From Clavelina lepadiformis (lineage: Eukaryota; Chordata; Ascidiacea; Aplousobranchia; Clavelinidae), in NCBI RefSeq assembly GCF_947623445.1, contig NC_135240.1, forward strand, positions 26,908,001 to 26,972,000: a stretch of DNA of 64,000 bases, in the 5' to 3' direction. The position numbers were made by a program, and so were the translations under genes. The notes under the pieces were generated by a model. It worked only from the letters and a program-made list of their open reading frames with translations, ran no database searches and was not told where the DNA came from. Below are positions 1-10,000 of the stretch, piece by piece; the stretch's first letter is position 1; the number at the start of each line of letters is the position of its first letter.

Positions 1-1762
1 ATCTCCTTAAACTTACCATCATAGTTTTTGAGTTTCCACCCAGAGAGTCTCGCAGCATAAGAGTAAGTTTCGAGTTTCTGTATGGGATATGTGTGCTGCG
101 ACCGTCTACCAATGCTGATATCACGTTTCCCAGCGTGGAAAGTGAAAGGTTGATTTTTGTCGCCTCAACCAAACGCTGACCAGTGGCACCAGTTTTAACC
201 TGACGCTCTGAACCCTGGTCAAGACATATTTTGAAAAATTGAAGCTTTTGACCAGGACATTTACCTGGTAAACTCAGGTTGAAATAGCTAAACTCAATCA
301 GATATATACAATGTAAAATATGGTAATTCAAGTGCTGGGTTCAATTCAAGAAATCGGATAAAATGTACATCACACCAAAAGTCAACACATATCAAGATTA
401 ACTTACAGCCAAGTCGACCAAATGCAGTTTGCCGACTCGGACATGTTGCTGGCCGTCAACCCCCTTCTCACTGCACTCGAGCGTGAGGGTGAATATAGCG
501 TGGGACCTAGACGAATGCTCGTTCATATCTGTTGATCCAACAGACCCTGCAAATGAAATCAGTCATGAGTCATTGAACCGTGACATGGCAGACATAGCCA
601 CGCTACGCTAAAAAAATCATCTAATTACTGTTTTTATTTCCATGTGACATGATGCCATCCATATCATCGGCGTTATAAACGACACACATGGATAAATCCT
701 TCACATAAACCCCGATGTCCGGTCGTTCTTTCACTTTCAAACGAGCAGTCTGGTCCTTGCTGAGCAGGTCGCGAACTTCTTCGTTGTAAATTTCCAAATA
801 TGAGGCACGAACCTGGTCAATTGGTCACATTTATAATGTATAATTGTTAAAAGACAAGCACCAAGAAGTAGTTAAAACACAATTTTGGAGGATATCAATT
901 TTTCCACCATCTCACCAAAAATCTCGTGTCTCCTTCAGCCTTTGCAATATGACCAAAGATATGAGCGAACGAATTTGGTATGATCCCACGTTTTTCTGGA
1001 ATTGATCGAAGTCCTTCCATGGTAAAAGTCTTGCCTGTACCGGTTTGCCCATATGCAAATATGGTCCCTGCATAACATGCAAAAATGGATGCACATATTC
1101 ATCTGCAAGTATATCTGTTGGCTTTCACAACTTAGCCTACTGATATAACTCAAACCAAAAGTCCTTTTATTAACAGATATTTGCAGTGAGAAAGAATAAG
1201 TGCAAGAGTCATGCAAAGCCAGTTAAGACCATTTCATTCTATTGTACAGCAATTTCAAATTCAAACATATGTATTTATATGTATATACAGTACATGTAAA
1301 TGCCATAATGCAATATATTTATATGCGTCAATGTTACCAAACTTGGACAAACACACCATAATGAATTAGAAAATAGACATACCATTATACCCTTCTAACA
1401 CAGAGTCAACAATTGGACGAGCGGTCAAGTTGTAGACGTCAACTTGCTTGCTGTCTGGACCGAAAACAGTGTCAAATGTGAAAGTTTTCGGTGGATCTTT
1501 TGATTTTGGCTTTTGAACAGATATTTGGCCTCGAACTTCATCCACTGCAAAATTTAAGATGAAAAGCCATCAAAAAAAATGTAAATTGACTTAAAAAACA
1601 AGTCGGTAATAACAACATTTTAGCAACACAGCGTAGGGGGTTAAAAATCATTTCTCAAAACATACCCCGGACAGCTTGCTCATGGCCGGCAGACGTTTCT
1701 TTATCGTTTATTGGCCGACATCTTACAACAACCCGGACGTTATCAGCTTTATCTGGCTTCAT
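1..1762 (-). CDS. KIF3A: Kinesin-2 motor subunit KIF3A, 5' part (runs off the left edge)
   Basis: Plus-end-directed microtubule motor of the heterotrimeric kinesin-2 complex (anterograde intraflagellar transport). Six exons join in frame on minus: 1666-1762, 1383-1544, 916-1067, 629-812, 407-546, 17-214, all with GT-AG borders. Visible motor-domain motifs in order are [21 protein letters not shown], the P-loop GQTGTGKT, switch [22 protein letters not shown] and [13 protein letters not shown]. The run [20 protein letters not shown] points to KIF3A rather than KIF3B. The start at 1762 gives [13 protein letters not shown], similar in length to other KIF3A N-termini. A 3' splice acceptor 36 bases upstream could be an intron end or a spliced-leader site. 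Coiled coil and tail lie outside the window. The reading frame is intact. Confidence 0.95.
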
Positions 1763-2388
1763 TATCTTCACGCTAACATGACACCTAGTGATTTCTACTG
1801 AAAACAGGATTCGTTTATTTCTTGCGGTTTAGTGAGTTATGTAATTTCAGATGCATTTAATTCTATGAATTCAATTGGTTTCTGTCAGCACAGTTTTAGA
1901 CAAGACAATCAGATCATGTACAGGATATTATTATTCTAATAATTAGGGAATGTTTTATTGTTTTTGATTGGGTTGTGCTTGCCTAAACATAGTTCCTCAC
2001 CCAATTCGAAAGTATGACAGTTTTCGACGAGAAGCGGTGCATGCAACAACATAAATTTTGGCGTGCACTGAAGCCTAATTTCTGATTTATTTATTATCAA
2101 TTGGCATTCAAACAAGCAGGTTTTTTATTATTATAAATTAGTGCAAAGATAAAAAAGTTTGGCGCATTGATGAATTTCGTCACTGCAGGTGTCGCACTTT
2201 CTACTGGAGCTTTTACAATTGTTAAATTAATATTCGTATCAACCAAAAGTTTTTCACATTTCATAATATGTCTATAAACTTTTTACAGTTATCACTCGGT
2301 ATCACTTTCATGTATATTGAAACCTATTTTCATAGAAAATATTATGTCTACAAACTTTGGCGTACATGTTGATGAGCCTTGTGCGTGT
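1763..2388. other. Upstream region of KIF3A; no gene seen
   Basis: AT-rich sequence 5' of KIF3A. No coding exon, RNA gene or clear TATA box was seen. It ends at the 8-bp target duplication of the TIR element at 2389. Confidence 0.5.
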
Positions 2389-2645
2389 CCAGACTGCAGA
2401 GTTTGGCATAGACACAATCAATATTGCTTTTTATGAGCTTTAGTGTCACACTTAATGTGCATTATTTTGCACTTAATGACTTGGACAGAACTTCCGTGCA
2501 TGATGTAAAGACTGAATAAGTTCTTTTCACTTCCATTGCGTATGGGCATTTTGCACCACACTTGTCATGTTTGAATGTTTGGCAAACCCAGCAGGTGTTT
2601 GGCAAACCCAGATCTTGCTGAAAATGGCCATATTCTGCAGTCCAG
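2389..2645. mobile_element. Short non-autonomous TIR element (CCAGACTGCAG family), hAT-like
   Basis: The left end CCAGACTGCAGAGTTTGGCA and the reverse complement of the right end, CTGGACTGCAGAATATGGCC, form a terminal inverted repeat of about 20 bp with a few mismatches. The element is flanked on both sides by gtgcgtgt (2381-2388 and 2646-2653), an exact 8-bp duplication as made by hAT transposases. It carries no coding capacity. Related ends occur at 2774 and 20887-21190. Confidence 0.75.
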
Positions 2646-2770
2646 GTGCGTGTATAGGTGCTACACTTTCTATTGTTTGTACTACAGCCTACAAACCTAA
2701 TTGATATTTTAAATGGCCTACACTAATCTAAAGAAATACTTCTTCTATCATGAAAATTGAGAGTTGGGGT

Positions 2771-2910
2771 CGGTCCAAACTGCAGAGTTTGGCATGGGTG
2801 CACTTTCTACTGCTTTTTATGAGCTTTACCTTCATTATACAATTAATGACTCGGAAAAAACTTCTGTGCACTTAATTTTCGATTGTTGTTAAGACTGAAC
2901 AAGTTAAATT
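2771..2910. mobile_element. Second, partial copy of the CCAGACTGCAG element
   Basis: The left end CCAAACTGCAGAGTTTGGCA and internal pieces (ctttttatgagcttta, aagactgaacaag) match the copy at 2389-2645 in order. The copy is interrupted at about 2911 by a palindromic MITE. A short matching phrase, cttccattgcgt, reappears after 5345, so the rest of this copy may lie to the right of the insertion. No right terminus was found. Confidence 0.5.
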
Positions 2911-3113
2911 GCGGTATAGTATACAAGTGCGCAACCACAGGATGCCTTTGTACACTATACCCCGGCTATACTCAATCTGTGATGTCATCTGGTTGCAGTG
3001 TTGCCACTCAAAATAAGAAATTAACCCTACCAGCACAGCTAAAAAAACCCTACATCTCCCTACGCAGTTTAAACAAAAAAAAAAGAAATTTTGGCAGTTT
3101 TATGGCACTTAAT

Positions 3114-3157
3114 AACTACTTTAGTTTCAGTTCAAAAGCACCAGAACTAAAGTAGTT
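3114..3157. repeat. Perfect 13-bp inverted repeat at the 3' end of the transposase frame
   Basis: aactactttagtt (3114-3126) and aactaaagtagtt (3145-3157) are exact inverted copies around an 18-base loop. They overlap the end of the hAT reading frame and could mark the junction where its C-terminus was lost. Confidence 0.7.
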
Positions 3158-4638
3158 TGATTGATCCTTTGATAATTGATCCTTCGATATAATTGCTTCA
3201 CTGCCTCCCTATACCATTCCCTATATCTTTCCAAGAAACTTTCTTTCTGATGAGGTAGCAATTCTTTGATTGTGTCACTTGCCATCAAGCCTGGATAAAC
3301 CTCTTGGATAGAAAGCCAGCGGGAGCTGCCGTCAACATTAAGATGGTGGATATGACTATCTTTGATATAAGATCGCTTCATAAAGTTCAAAGCAAACATT
3401 TTCATGACACGGACCACTTCGGGATAAAGATTGTGCAGCTGGCATTCATTGGATTGAAACAGACGATTCAACCCAGTGAGTTCATCTAAAACAAAGTTCA
3501 TGAATTCAAAAGCGGCCCTCAGATAAGGTGTTTTTAGACCATTGAGCACTCTTTCAGCAGTTGCTGATTGATCCTCAAATACCTCTGCAGTAAAAAACAA
3601 TTGCAGTGGTTTCCATTGTTCTACTATCCTTGAGGTGCACATTTGTAAAGAAAGCCACCGGGTTTGACACATTTTCAACATCTTGTGTGGTTCCGTTTTG
3701 CAAAAATGTTGAAATTCTTTCAATGACTCCTGTTTGCTGGATGAATTTTTAAAATAATTATAGATGTCTTGCACAAGTTGTTCAGCTGTTTTTGAAAGCT
3801 TTTTGCAAGCATGATTTGCCACTAGATGGATGCTGTGGCAATAACACTTCAATACAAAAATATCAGGAATCTTTTCTAACATCCGTGTTAAAAATGAATT
3901 ACTACCACTTTGCATCAAATTTTCTCCATCTGAAGCATATCCAACCACTTGTTGCCATGTGAGTTTGTCTTTAACCAATGCTTCTTCCAAGGCAGCAAAT
4001 AGAGCTTCTGCGTTTCCCCTTTTTAGCCTAATGAGTTGGTATAACTGTGTTCTTGGTGATCCATTGTATAAGTAGCGGACGTTTATACAAAAGATTTTAT
4101 TCATTGATATATCTGATGCTTTATCACAGAGAATTGAAAAACCTTTAGCTTCTTGTAACTCTTGAATTAACCTTTCATGAGCATCAACAGCTAGACATTC
4201 TGTTAGTAGATATGTTGTTTTTGTCCGACCACAGGTCATATCTTTTATTGCTTTGGAATCACTAGCAATTTGCTTCAGGGTTGGTACCATGTATGCCATG
4301 AAATTGAAAGAAATATTGCGTCTTGCAATTAAGGCCACAGTATTTAATTCAGCTTTGATGCAGCCTTGACTACTTGTGATATATTGCTCCATCAATGTGC
4401 TTCCAAGAACTTGTGCAGCATTTTGACAATGTTGAGCAGTTTTTGCATGCCTCATTGGTTCTGATTTCCCAGCAAGAATGTTCTTGTCACAAAATTGACA
4501 AAATGCTTTTGATGCACCCTGAGACGAAACTTTTAACCATCCTTGTGCCCAGTTTTCCTTTTCCCATTCCTTTCTGTAGCTTTGCGATCGAAACCTAGAA
4601 TTTTTGGATCTCACCTCTTTGGGCATTACCGTTGTCAA
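3127..4638 (-). CDS. hAT-family transposase (ZBED5/FAM200-like), C-terminally truncated
   Basis: An open frame of 503 residues with no introns. Near residue 47 a C2H2-like BED finger (CQFC then H.KTAQH) should bind transposon ends. SILCDKASD near residue 168 and GYASDGENLM near residue 240 carry candidate catalytic acidic residues. CYCHSIHLVANHACKKL and CQTRWLSL match domesticated and active hAT proteins of the ZBED5/FAM200 type. The C-terminal hAT dimerisation region is missing: the frame ends in an unrelated tail soon after YPEVVRVMKMFALNF. It is probably inactive but recently degraded, as no internal stop is present. It lies within the hAT element at 2996-5317 and may be a nested insertion rather than that element's own transposase. 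Confidence 0.8.
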   Translation of the reverse strand: MTTVMPKEVRSKNSRFRSQSYRKEWEKENWAQGWLKVSSQGASKAFCQFCDKNILAGKSEPMRHAKTAQHCQNAAQVLGSTLMEQYITSSQGCIKAELNTVALIARRNISFNFMAYMVPTLKQIASDSKAIKDMTCGRTKTTYLLTECLAVDAHERLIQELQEAKGFSILCDKASDISMNKIFCINVRYLYNGSPRTQLYQLIRLKRGNAEALFAALEEALVKDKLTWQQVVGYASDGENLMQSGSNSFLTRMLEKIPDIFVLKCYCHSIHLVANHACKKLSKTAEQLVQDIYNYFKNSSSKQESLKEFQHFCKTEPHKMLKMCQTRWLSLQMCTSRIVEQWKPLQLFFTAEVFEDQSATAERVLNGLKTPYLRAAFEFMNFVLDELTGLNRLFQSNECQLHNLYPEVVRVMKMFALNFMKRSYIKDSHIHHLNVDGSSRWLSIQEVYPGLMASDTIKELLPHQKESFLERYREWYREAVKQLYRRINYQRINQTTLVLVLLN

Positions 4639-4845
4639 CTTGTCAACAACAAGAATTATTGTAATTTAATGATAAAAGTATCGTATTCAAGATCACTTGA
4701 CTTGATCAAAACAAGATCACTTGATTCCTGTAATCCTGTCTGTTCAATCTGCTGATTCTGCTCATCTGCTGTTTCACTCTCCAGTCTCCACCTGCTGGGC
4801 TTCTCCAACTCTTTTTGCAATTTACAATTATTACTTATTAGTATA

Positions 4846-4900
4846 ACCAACGATATAAAGAATCGGATAATCGTAAGATAAGAATCTTTATATCGTTGGT
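4846..4900. repeat. 19-bp inverted repeat (hairpin) inside the hAT element
   Basis: accaacgatataaagaatc (4846-4864) and gaatctttatatcgttggt (4882-4900) pair at 18 of 19 positions across a 17-base loop. It lies upstream of the transposase start on minus, in a position where subterminal transposase binding or a small nested palindromic element is possible. Confidence 0.75.
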
Positions 4901-5108
4901 ATAACCATAACCATGACTTAAAACTAGGTCAGCCCTGACGAACAGCTTCAATCTGACAATTTACTTAACTAAAGTGTCCAACTGTCTATTGTTACAACAA
5001 ACAGTCCATTGTTACTGCAGGAGATAGAACGCATTGTTTCATAATCTGATCAAACAACTCGTCTAGACTGGGAAAATGCATGTCTAATTCAACAATGCTA
5101 ATTCATTA

Positions 5109-5139
5109 AAGAGCCGCATGCCGCAGTTTGGCCACCCCT
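5109..5139. mobile_element. Second hAT-type terminus inside the element
   Basis: Read on minus this begins CAGGGGTGGCCAAACTGCGG, a form common to hAT ends. It lies on the 5' side of the transposase frame, in the expected orientation. A matching opposite end was not found near 3100, so the inner element is taken to be truncated on that side. Confidence 0.4.
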
Positions 5140-5345
5140 GGCTTTGACTATGTTTTTGTCATTATTCAGTAAATTTATTATTTGAATTTATTTTAATTTT
5201 ACTTTAAACAAAAGGAAATCTATGAATAAAGGTGAAAAACCCGTAGGGTCACCCTACACCCTACAAGGGGCCAAAAAACCCTATCGTAGGGTAAAATCCC
5301 TACGAGTGGCAGCCTTGTCTGGTTGTGCTCTTGTATGCTAGACGC

Positions 5346-6238
5346 TCAAATTGTGTACAATACTAAGCAATTAGGCGCTTCCATTGCGTCCAAATTTGTA
5401 AAGCTAGTACTTCGTTTTATCATTAGCTCAAACGTTAACGAATTTCTCAAGGATTACGTCGCATTACTTAATCTACTCGAACTGGTTACTTGCAATTAAA
5501 ATATTCTAATGAAAATATTTCAGAAATTGCAAAAAAAGAATGTGCAGGAAAAATCATATAAACCATAGTTCCTAAATCCACGCATGTGACATCATACATC
5601 AACAAGATTAAAAATAAAATTACGTACTAAGAAGAGATACCATGTTAAGTACAAAAAAATATATCTGTCGGTTTCTTTATTTTAGGGAAGTATTTACGAC
5701 AATTTTATGCTATTTTGGATTAACATCTTTTAAGTACTTTACATCTTTGTGTCATGAAACATGTTACAAGTTGGTTTTTCAGCCGTAAGGGGTTCTGTGG
5801 TATTTTCCAGCCCTTTCCTTACTTACGAAAACGTTTGTACCATTTGAATTAATTTTTATATACTTTTGCCTCTTAATATTAAACGATACAACATAATAAA
5901 AAGAAAACACTTGAAAGACATGAACGAATCCTTTAATGAAACATTTATGAAGTGACGAATATGTTTTAAACATCTTAAAACGATGCTTTACAAAATCAAC
6001 AATTTTATAATATAATTCATGTGAGCTCATAATTATGGATGCAATGACTTTTAAAATCTATACAGACATCAGATAAACCCAGTAGTGATAACTGTTTATG
6101 TATAAACTAAAAGAAAAAACATTACAATGCTGCTTGTAGTTCACAGAAGCAGGCATAAATATTTTGTGTTTTTGCAGTCAGATATTAAAAAGTAAAAACA
6201 AGCAAAATTTGGTTAACACGGCGTGCTTTAAGTACGCT
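5346..6238. other. Intergenic, 3' side of the CUB-domain gene
   Basis: AT-rich, with no exon or repeat recognised. The minus-strand open frame at 5779-6030 has no family resemblance and no splice context. Confidence 0.5.
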
Positions 6239-7026
6239 TTACATTATCTGCATCAAATATACCATCGCGATCCAAGCAATTGTAAGACCAGTCGAAGTTT
6301 TGAAAATGATGCTTAGGCCAACTGCGAAAAAGATATGTATTGGGTTAAATACGGTGTTGCAAAGTCGTGAAAGCAACATGTTGTCCATAATTCAGCACTC
6401 ACCAGCGCCATTGCATTGCTTAAAAGGTTTTTCTTCTGTAGAGTTAAATACAGTCACATCTGCATAGAAAAGGAGATACTGATTCCACACTGGCAGACTA
6501 CAGCATTTTGCGATAATTTAAATAATTGATAATGTAGGCCAAAGTAATTAAAATATTTGTAGTTACCCCGAGGCATTGCATTCACTAATGTCCTCATTAT
6601 TTCATCAATGACACTGGCGGGAACGATGCTCGAATAAACGCTTCTAATAGTTTTCGACAATGGTTAGAAATAGTTAATAATTAGGAATTCTGATTCAATG
6701 TATGTTTGTAGCAATATAGACCTACTTGCATTAATGAACTTACGTTACCTTGACAATAGCATGTAACCCATTAAAACGTTGCGCGGACGACCAGAAAGGC
6801 GAACGGTGGAGTCATAATTGCGGGAATTCAGGCCAGTTGCACTGACAACCGCAAAAGTCCCTGGCACCGAATCCCACAACTACAGAAAGGTTGAAATTGA
6901 AATATCCTAATTGTTTAAGCTAAGTAATAAAACTTTATTTTAACAATATCTGAAAATAGCATGTAGCCTAGGTAAAGAAAGAAAACATTTGTTGGCTTGA
7001 TTCGATTCCTTTGTCCCGAACAATCA

Positions 7027-7057
<31 letters not shown>

Positions 7058-10000
7058 AAGGTTTAAACTCCCAAGTTACCCATTTGTCACGAGTTTACCC
7101 AGCCACCAACCGAATATATTAAGTTACCCTCTATGTCCTACATATGTTTAACTATGGCCCCTCCGTGGCCTCCTCCTCCAAATAAACTGTTCTGGCGCCA
7201 TCATTGTGCACAATATTTCTTTCCCAAAACAAAAACCTGTATCAAAATTAAGTAATGTAGGCCTAAAGCATTTAAACAAACCGTTTCACTCTCAATGTAA
7301 AATATCAGCTTGGAATCGCTTGGCCGAAAACTGGATTCTTGATGCGCGTGATACACAGCCGTAAAACCTGATTGCATAATTATACCAGACTGGTTTTCGA
7401 ACACAAGTGCGGGGCCTTCATAAGTTCCGCTAACCTATACAATGGAAAAGCTGTTAACATATAACCAAAATCAGAGCTAATTTTGTGATATCAAACCAAA
7501 AACTACAAACTACATTTTACAAAAAAATTCTTTTTCACATTCCAAACATCAGCTTACTCTGAGCATGTAGTCGTGCATTTCTGTTGAGTTGTTATCGATC
7601 CACATCAGACTAACAAATGGGTGAGTCATTGCACTGATGAACTGAACTGGACCAGTCCTGTCAAAATCAAAGGGGCCGCTGTCTAACATTTAATAGAATA
7701 TTTTGAAAGGAAAGTGTTTGGTACCAAATTTGAATACCTGTATATATCGCCGTATGTAATCAAGGGACTGTTTGTGATGTTACCATCTATAGAAAATTGC
7801 ACCTAAAACATATAAAATTATTCAAACAGAGCATTTACGTTTAGCGGCAAGGGGGCGCTGTTTTCTTGTTTGGCAGCGATCTTGGCGAAAACATTAAGTT
7901 ACATATAACAAATTATTTATGTATATATTTACAAAAAAAAATAAATTACAATAGCAATACTTTTACTATTAACAATACATTTAATCAGAAAGAGTATTTC
8001 ATATACTGTACAAGGCGACGCATTATGATGTTTGTAGGTTCAGAGCTAACTTACCTTGTTACCATCTTGAAATATTCCATCAACTCTTCCCTTTACCAAA
8101 CTGTTCAATGGGGGACTGAAATCAGTGTAGGGGTAGTTGAACCAGCTTGGAACCAAGCCGATAATTGTTTGTGTTATCTTTGAGAATGCATCCAGATGCT
8201 TAGTTACAACGTCTCCAGACGGTGCTGTAAGTTGAGTAAAAAGTAATCAAAAACCCTTCCAAAACTTTAAAAATTTATTTCACTTACCGACGCTGTGATA
8301 CGTGAGACGAAATGGATTGTTGCTCGTAGCAAACACTTTATGGTGAAGGAGGTAGATTTGATTGTTTCTTGTGGTTAAGAGTGGTGGGTAAAGATTGCCT
8401 CTGGAATAGTAAATAGAATCATCTAACCCTGGCAGTTCAGATGGTGAATTGGGTCTTTCAAAAAGCTGAAACAGGGAAAAGTGAGCCTATAAAAACCAGC
8501 CTAAGACATAATAATTTTTACATTAACCTCCAAAATATTTTCCGGATATTATTCATAAAATTCTTAATTGTTTTCAAAGTTAAATGCAACAGCTTGAATT
8601 AGGCTACTGACCGTAATTGATTCATCGTTTTCTACTGTGGTGAGATTGAAGCGGATATAGTACCCTGCGGCTGCTGTTATTCGCCAAACGCAATCCGTAT
8701 CCGCCGGATTAGGGTAACCCGGCGACTCCAGCACTTTTATGCAATCTTCCTCGGCAGTCAAAGACGCCAAACCGCAATCACTCAAACGAACTTATATGAT
8801 GAATATACAACAGGTTTCAGTTTTACAACAGGCCATATCTGTAACCTTTGATCTTGCAGGTATTTCATGAAAAGCTTTCTCAAAACGCAAAATATCGGAT
8901 CAAATACAGTCAAATATAGACTTTCAAATATCAAGGCTCTTCGAGTAAAGTAACAAGCTTTTTTACAGTAACTTAACCCTATTCTAACTAGGCTTGGCTT
9001 CTCCCGCACACAGTCATAGTAAAACGTGGCGTACAGTTGCATTGTTTGCTGTAGAAACTTGAAATTTGGTGACTTTTCCTAAAAAATGTTCAGCTATCTG
9101 TCCATGTTTGTTTGATAAAGTTGGATTTTGTAATTTTTGAGATATTGCGATATTTTCATAATTTTGCTCTGCTTTGCTCTGCTCTCAGCATTGAAGCGTA
9201 TTACTCATTTACGCACCAATAACTTGACTAACTATTCTCTTGCGTTCTCTTCTCGCGGTCAGCTGGTTTTCCGCACAGCGGGGGCGCGGCGTAACAAGAA
9301 GAATTTCTAGAAATGTGTGACTTTTAGAAATACTTAATTTACACTAAATTCACTTTCTTTAGTTTTACAATTATGATGTATACAGGAAGCCAGATGATTT
9401 TTCTACTTACTTGTCAAAATTCGATCAGTTTACGACGTATAGTTTTCTAGTAATTAACGATTGAAAATGTGTGTGCGGGGTCGGCCACACCTAGTTTTTT
9501 AGTAAACTCGCGAGCCTGGTTAGGATATGGTTAAATGAAATTTCAAGAGCTTACCAGGAGTAAAACTTCCAACTGCAAAAAAAGGAATGTAAATAAACTT
9601 GGACAAATACTGCTATTGGACAAATACTGCTCTGCCACTGTCGAAATGTAAAGTTATTGAGATGCTGGACTTACGATCAGCCAAACTGTCCAGTACAATG
9701 GTGAGAACTTGCTCGACCAAACTTGAGTTTAGCAATCTTTCCGGTCTCCTATGAATGTATAAAGTAACGAAGAAATAACAAAACGTCATAATTAACCTAT
9801 TGTGATGAGATATTAATATTTACCTGGACAATAACATGAAGCCCATTAAAAGATTTTTTGGATCACCAGACAAACGGACACTGCTGTTGGCGTATGTTGT
9901 CGACTGGGAATAACTGACCAGCTCAAACGAACCAGGTTGAGAATTCCACAGCTGCAATTATTGAAGAAACAGAAAAATCTTAACCATTAGTTTAGATTAG

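Larger units (their letters stand above)
2996..5317. mobile_element. hAT DNA transposon inserted into MITE copy A
   Basis: Left end CAGTGTTGCCACTC, right end (reverse complement) CAAGGCTGCCACTC, 11 of 14 bases identical. The exact 8-bp target-site duplication tctggttg lies at 2988-2995 and 5318-5325, the hAT signature. Subterminal regions are rich in CCCTAC/GTAGGG on both sides. Inside lies a minus-strand hAT transposase reading frame (3127-4638) and, at 5126-5139, a second hAT-type terminus (TTTGGCCACCCCTG). The element may therefore itself be a composite: a short outer element with a truncated hAT of another family inside it. Confidence 0.85.
2911..5345. mobile_element. Palindromic MITE, copy A, split by a hAT insertion
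   Basis: 2911-2995 plus 5326-5345 together match the MITE copies at 25771 and 37783. Shared blocks are acaagtgc.caacc, caggatgcctttt/ctatac, and gatgtcatctggttg followed by tgc.cttrtatrctaga. The two halves are separated by the hAT element at 2996-5317 and its duplicated tctggttg, so this copy was intact before that insertion. The bases aaatt occur at both outer borders and may be its own target duplication, but this is weak. Confidence 0.75.

Noticed and set aside
590-640. Apparent in-frame stop in KIF3A after [10 protein letters not shown]
   Set aside because: A donor (gtaatt) just before it splices in frame to the next exon, restoring [15 protein letters not shown]; no pseudogene.
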